From DATHSN01 sp035464115 (GTDB lineage Bacteria; Actinomycetota; Acidimicrobiia; Acidimicrobiales; SKKL01), in the NCBI GenBank assembly GCA_035464115.1, contig DATHSN010000194.1, positions 1 to 14,004 of the forward strand: DNA of 14,004 nucleotides. The letters run 5' to 3'. This document shows positions 12,007-14,004 of this stretch, piece after piece. The first letter of the stretch is position 1; the number at the start of each line of letters is the position of its first letter. A program made the translations under genes and the position numbers. The notes beneath the pieces were generated by a model. The model saw nothing but the letters and a program-made list of their open reading frames with translations. It was not told the origin of the DNA and searched no databases.

Positions 12007-12398
12007 TCCTGATCGACACCTCCGCGTGGATCGAGTTCCTCCGCGACACCGGCTCGCCCGTCTGCGACGAGGTGGATCGACTCCTCGGCGGCGACATCGC
12101 GGTCTGTGATGCGGTCCGCATGGAGGTCCTCGCCGGTGCACGCGATGAGCCCCACCTACGACAGCTCCGCGGCCTGCTCGCCCGAGCAACCACCGTGGGC
12201 ACGGAACCCGCCGACTACGAGTCGGCAGCCGCTCTCTACCGCGCGTGCCGGCAACGAGGCGAGACCGTGCGCAAGCTCGCCGACTGCCTCATCGCCGCCG
12301 TCGCCATCCGCGAGGGCGTCGCCGTGCTGCACGCCGACGTCGACTTCGACGCGCTGGCCCGACACACCGAGCTACAGGTCCACGACGTGCACGACTGA
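12003..12398 (+). CDS. vapC: VapC PIN-domain ribonuclease toxin
   Basis: A 131-aa PIN-domain RNase, cognate to the VapB it overlaps by 4 nt (ATGA). The metal-binding acids are all present: Asp5 (LIDTSAWIEFL), Glu41 (VRMEVLAGA), Asp94 (KLADCLIAAVAI) and Asp112/Asp114 (HADVDFDAL). The opening MILIDTSAWIEFLRDT is the commonest VapC start. Length is typical (about 130 aa). Nothing suggests inactivation. It shares little sequence with the VapC at 1998-2387 beyond the PIN residues, so the two modules were acquired separately and are not a duplication. Two hairpins follow the stop. Confidence 0.94.
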   Translation: MILIDTSAWIEFLRDTGSPVCDEVDRLLGGDIAVCDAVRMEVLAGARDEPHLRQLRGLLARATTVGTEPADYESAAALYRACRQRGETVRKLADCLIAAVAIREGVAVLHADVDFDALARHTELQVHDVHD

Positions 12399-12418
12399 AC
12401 GTCGCCGCTCGCCGAACC

Positions 12419-12465
12419 GTGGGTCTGCCCACACCCGTCGACGTGCCCGACCCCGGCAGGGGTCG
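12419..12465. terminator. Two hairpins between convergent vapC and ygfZ
   Basis: gtggg (12419-12423) pairs with cccac (12428-12432) and cgacccc (12448-12454) pairs with ggggtcg (12459-12465). Both have 4-nt loops. They fill the 81-bp gap between convergent genes. The first is placed to end vapC transcription and the second to end ygfZ transcription. Neither has a T-run. Confidence 0.5.
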
Positions 12466-12479
12466 AGCTCCGGACCCGG

Positions 12480-13367
12480 TCAGTCCAGCGCGAGGGGCTC
12501 GACGTGGGCGGTGGTGGTGCCGGACACCCAGCGGACGGTGAGCTCGGCGGGGGCCTCGACGGCACGGGCCAGCGGGCCGAGCGCGACGGCGCCGCCCTCG
12601 ACGGCGGCGACGCTGGTGAGCCGGCCGACCTCCTTGCCGTCGAGCTCGGCCACCGCGCCCACCGGGGCGGCGGGGTCGGCCAGGCGCCAGCGGACGATGC
12701 GCTGCGGGGTGCGCCCGCCCCGCGAGTCGATGCGGGCCACCAGCTCCTGGCCGGTGTAGCAGCCCTTGGTGAAGCTCACCGACCGGTCGACCACCCCCAG
12801 CTCGGCGGGGATGGTGGCCTCGGTGATCTCGGCGCCCATCGCCGGCCAGCCGGCCTCGATGCGCAGCACCTCGTGGGCGGATGCGTCGACCTCGGTGAGG
12901 CCCGCGGGCACCGCGACGCTGGGCCCGAGCAGGTCGACCCCGACCAGCGGCGGCCAGTCGACGGCGGCCACCACCGGGGCGGTGCCGGCCAGCGCGGCGG
13001 CGTCGGGCGCGGCCGGGCCGCGGACCGCGACGCACGACCAGTCGAGCGCCTCGATGTCGGCCTTGGTGCGCAGCTTGAAGCGCTGCAGGCGGGCGAGCAC
13101 GGCCTCGCCGGAGCCGGCGTCGACGTCGATGACCACCTCGTCGTCGCCGGTGCGCGAGATGCGGAACCAGGCGTCGACCTTGCCCTGGGGGGCGAGCACG
13201 AAGCTCCACGCCGACGCGCCCACCGCCAGCGCGGCGACGTCCTGGCTGATCTGGCCCTGCAGGTAGGCGATCGCCTCGGGCCCGGCGACGCGCACCACGT
13301 CGCGCCCGAGGCGCACCGCGGCGGCGCCCGAGCGCAGCTGCTCGACGGCGGCGGGATCGGCGGTCAT
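12480..13367 (-). CDS. ygfZ: YgfZ/GcvT-like folate-binding protein (Fe-S cluster maintenance)
   Basis: A 295-aa protein of the YgfZ/IBA57 branch of the GcvT fold, which uses tetrahydrofolate in assembly or repair of certain Fe-S enzymes. Key evidence is the signature KGCYTGQE (residues 201-208, Cys203), the family-defining motif that T-proteins lack. Also present are the N-terminal VAGPEAIAYLQGQISQDV, APQGKVDAWFRI and GWPAMGAEI. Start is the ATG at 13365-13367, which overlaps the trpE stop (ATGA), so it is translated with trpE. Its role in tryptophan synthesis is not obvious. Coupling may simply reflect shared expression. It ends in the convergent terminator region. Confidence 0.92.
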   Translation of the reverse strand: MTADPAAVEQLRSGAAAVRLGRDVVRVAGPEAIAYLQGQISQDVAALAVGASAWSFVLAPQGKVDAWFRISRTGDDEVVIDVDAGSGEAVLARLQRFKLRTKADIEALDWSCVAVRGPAAPDAAALAGTAPVVAAVDWPPLVGVDLLGPSVAVPAGLTEVDASAHEVLRIEAGWPAMGAEITEATIPAELGVVDRSVSFTKGCYTGQELVARIDSRGGRTPQRIVRWRLADPAAPVGAVAELDGKEVGRLTSVAAVEGGAVALGPLARAVEAPAELTVRWVSGTTTAHVEPLALD

Positions 13368-14004
13368 CGGGTGCCCTCCTGGGACTCGGCGGCGGCCGCG
13401 GCGCGGCGCACCGCGGTCATCCGGCGGGCCGGGATCACCGCGGCGAGCAGGGCCTTGGCCTTGTTGTGGCACTCGAGGTCCTCGTGCTCGGGCACGGAGT
13501 CGGCGACGACACCGGCCCCGGCCTGCACCGACGCCCGCCCGTCGTCGCCCACCACCATGGTCCGGATGGCGATGGCGGTGTCGATGTTGCCCGAGAAGTC
13601 GAGGTAGCCGACGACCCCCGCGTAGGGGCCCCGCTTCACCGGCTCGAGGTCGTCGATGATCTCCATGGCCCTCACCTTCGGAGCGCCCGACACCGTGCCG
13701 GCGGGCAGGGTGGCCCGCAGCACGTCGATGGGGGTCCTGCCCTCGGCCAGCTCGCCCGACACCTGCGAGGTGAGGTGCATGACGTGGCTGTAGCGCTCGA
13801 GGACCATCATCTCGTCGAGCCGCTCGGTGCCGAAGCGCACCACCCGGCCGACGTCGTTGCGAGCCAGGTCGACGAGCATCACGTGCTCGGCGATCTCCTT
13901 GGGGTGCTCGCGCAGCTCGGCGCCGAGGCGGCGGTCGTCCTCCTCGGTGGCGCCCCGCCGGCGGGTGCCGGCGATGGGACGGGAGATGACCCGACCGTCG
14001 AGCA
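13364..14004 (-). CDS. trpE: Anthranilate synthase component I, C-terminal part (runs off the window)
   Basis: The last 212 codons of a chorismate-utilising enzyme. TrpE converts chorismate to anthranilate with ammonia from TrpG. Visible blocks are RPIAGTRRRGATEEDD, HPKEIAEHVMLVDLARND, ERYSHVMHLTSQVSGE, LPAGTVSGAPKVRAMEIID, GYLDFSGNIDTAIAIRT and VQAGAGVVADSVPEHE. The Pro-Ile-Ala-Gly-Thr motif favours TrpE. Aminodeoxychorismate synthase (PabB) usually has Lys in place of that Ala, which is its nucleophile. The frame is open to 14002 at the edge and the N-terminal regulatory region, including any tryptophan feedback site, is not visible. ygfZ overlaps its stop. The other trp genes lie on the same strand but about 6 kb downstream. 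Confidence 0.93.
   Translation of the reverse strand, partial: LDGRVISRPIAGTRRRGATEEDDRRLGAELREHPKEIAEHVMLVDLARNDVGRVVRFGTERLDEMMVLERYSHVMHLTSQVSGELAEGRTPIDVLRATLPAGTVSGAPKVRAMEIIDDLEPVKRGPYAGVVGYLDFSGNIDTAIAIRTMVVGDDGRASVQAGAGVVADSVPEHEDLECHNKAKALLAAVIPARRMTAVRRAAAAAESQEGTR

Noticed and set aside
1998..12398. The two VapBC pairs as a duplicated segment flanking the trp region
   Set aside because: The antitoxins belong to different families, the toxins share only PIN residues, and their operators differ, so they are independent acquisitions.
12405..12432. A partial copy of the 73-bp trp repeat downstream of vapC
   Set aside because: Only a 9-mer (accgtgggt) and a nearby gcc are shared, which is not more than chance in DNA of this composition. 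The stretch is explained by a simple hairpin.
13364..14004. The edge gene as pabB (aminodeoxychorismate synthase)
   Set aside because: The visible motif is Pro-Ile-Ala-Gly-Thr. The Lys nucleophile usual in PabB at that Ala is absent, and the general context is tryptophan synthesis.

Overview
The window is very GC-rich, gene-dense bacterial chromosome with short intergenic gaps and frequent ATGA/GTGA/TGATG stop-start overlaps. The actinobacterial-type HU, group II truncated haemoglobin, ECF sigma factor paired with a glyoxalase-fold protein, two VapBC modules and many apparently leaderless starts point to an actinomycetote. Acidimicrobiia is my best guess, from gene content only and not proven. 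I see no tRNA, rRNA, CRISPR array, insertion sequence or phage gene.

Layout from left to right. 111-1027 (minus): bcp-fabZ, a thiol peroxidase translationally coupled to a 3-hydroxyacyl-ACP dehydratase. 1108-1383 (minus): HU. 1496-1918 (minus): truncated haemoglobin. 1998-2604 (minus): a VapBC toxin-antitoxin pair. 2638-5787 (minus): trpF-trpB-trpA plus a small HIT-like zinc protein, all overlapping. 5788-5986: a near-perfect 73-bp tandem duplication containing nested palindromes. 5987-7115 (minus): a small antibiotic-biosynthesis-monooxygenase-fold protein followed by trpC. 7203-8881 (plus): an ECF sigma factor overlapping a two-domain VOC protein. 8882-9038: convergent gap with a strong two-tier hairpin. 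9039-9596 (minus): a membrane-anchored J-domain protein. 9692-11762 (plus): an OmpR-type response regulator and its sensor kinase. 11803-12398 (plus): a second, unrelated VapBC pair. 12480-14004 (minus): ygfZ and the C-terminal part of trpE, which runs off the right edge.

The metabolic core is tryptophan synthesis from chorismate: trpE, trpC, trpF, trpB and trpA all lie on the minus strand. They are split by about 5.4 kb of regulatory and stress genes (ECF-VOC, J-protein, two-component system, VapBC). trpD and trpG are not here. A recurring feature is a TANNNT-like hexamer 6-7 nt upstream of the start codon of most genes that begin a transcription unit. This is the arrangement expected for leaderless mRNAs. 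hup is the clear exception, with a canonical Shine-Dalgarno sequence and a structured 5' leader.

The items most worth a second look are: the 39-nt two-tier hairpins (two copies in the 73-bp tandem repeat and one of the same geometry at 8950-8988); the HIT-like protein coupled to trpA; the ECF-VOC pair with a strong internal ribosome-binding site and GTG start; and the consistent leaderless promoter signature. No obviously new multi-gene defence or biosynthetic system is visible.
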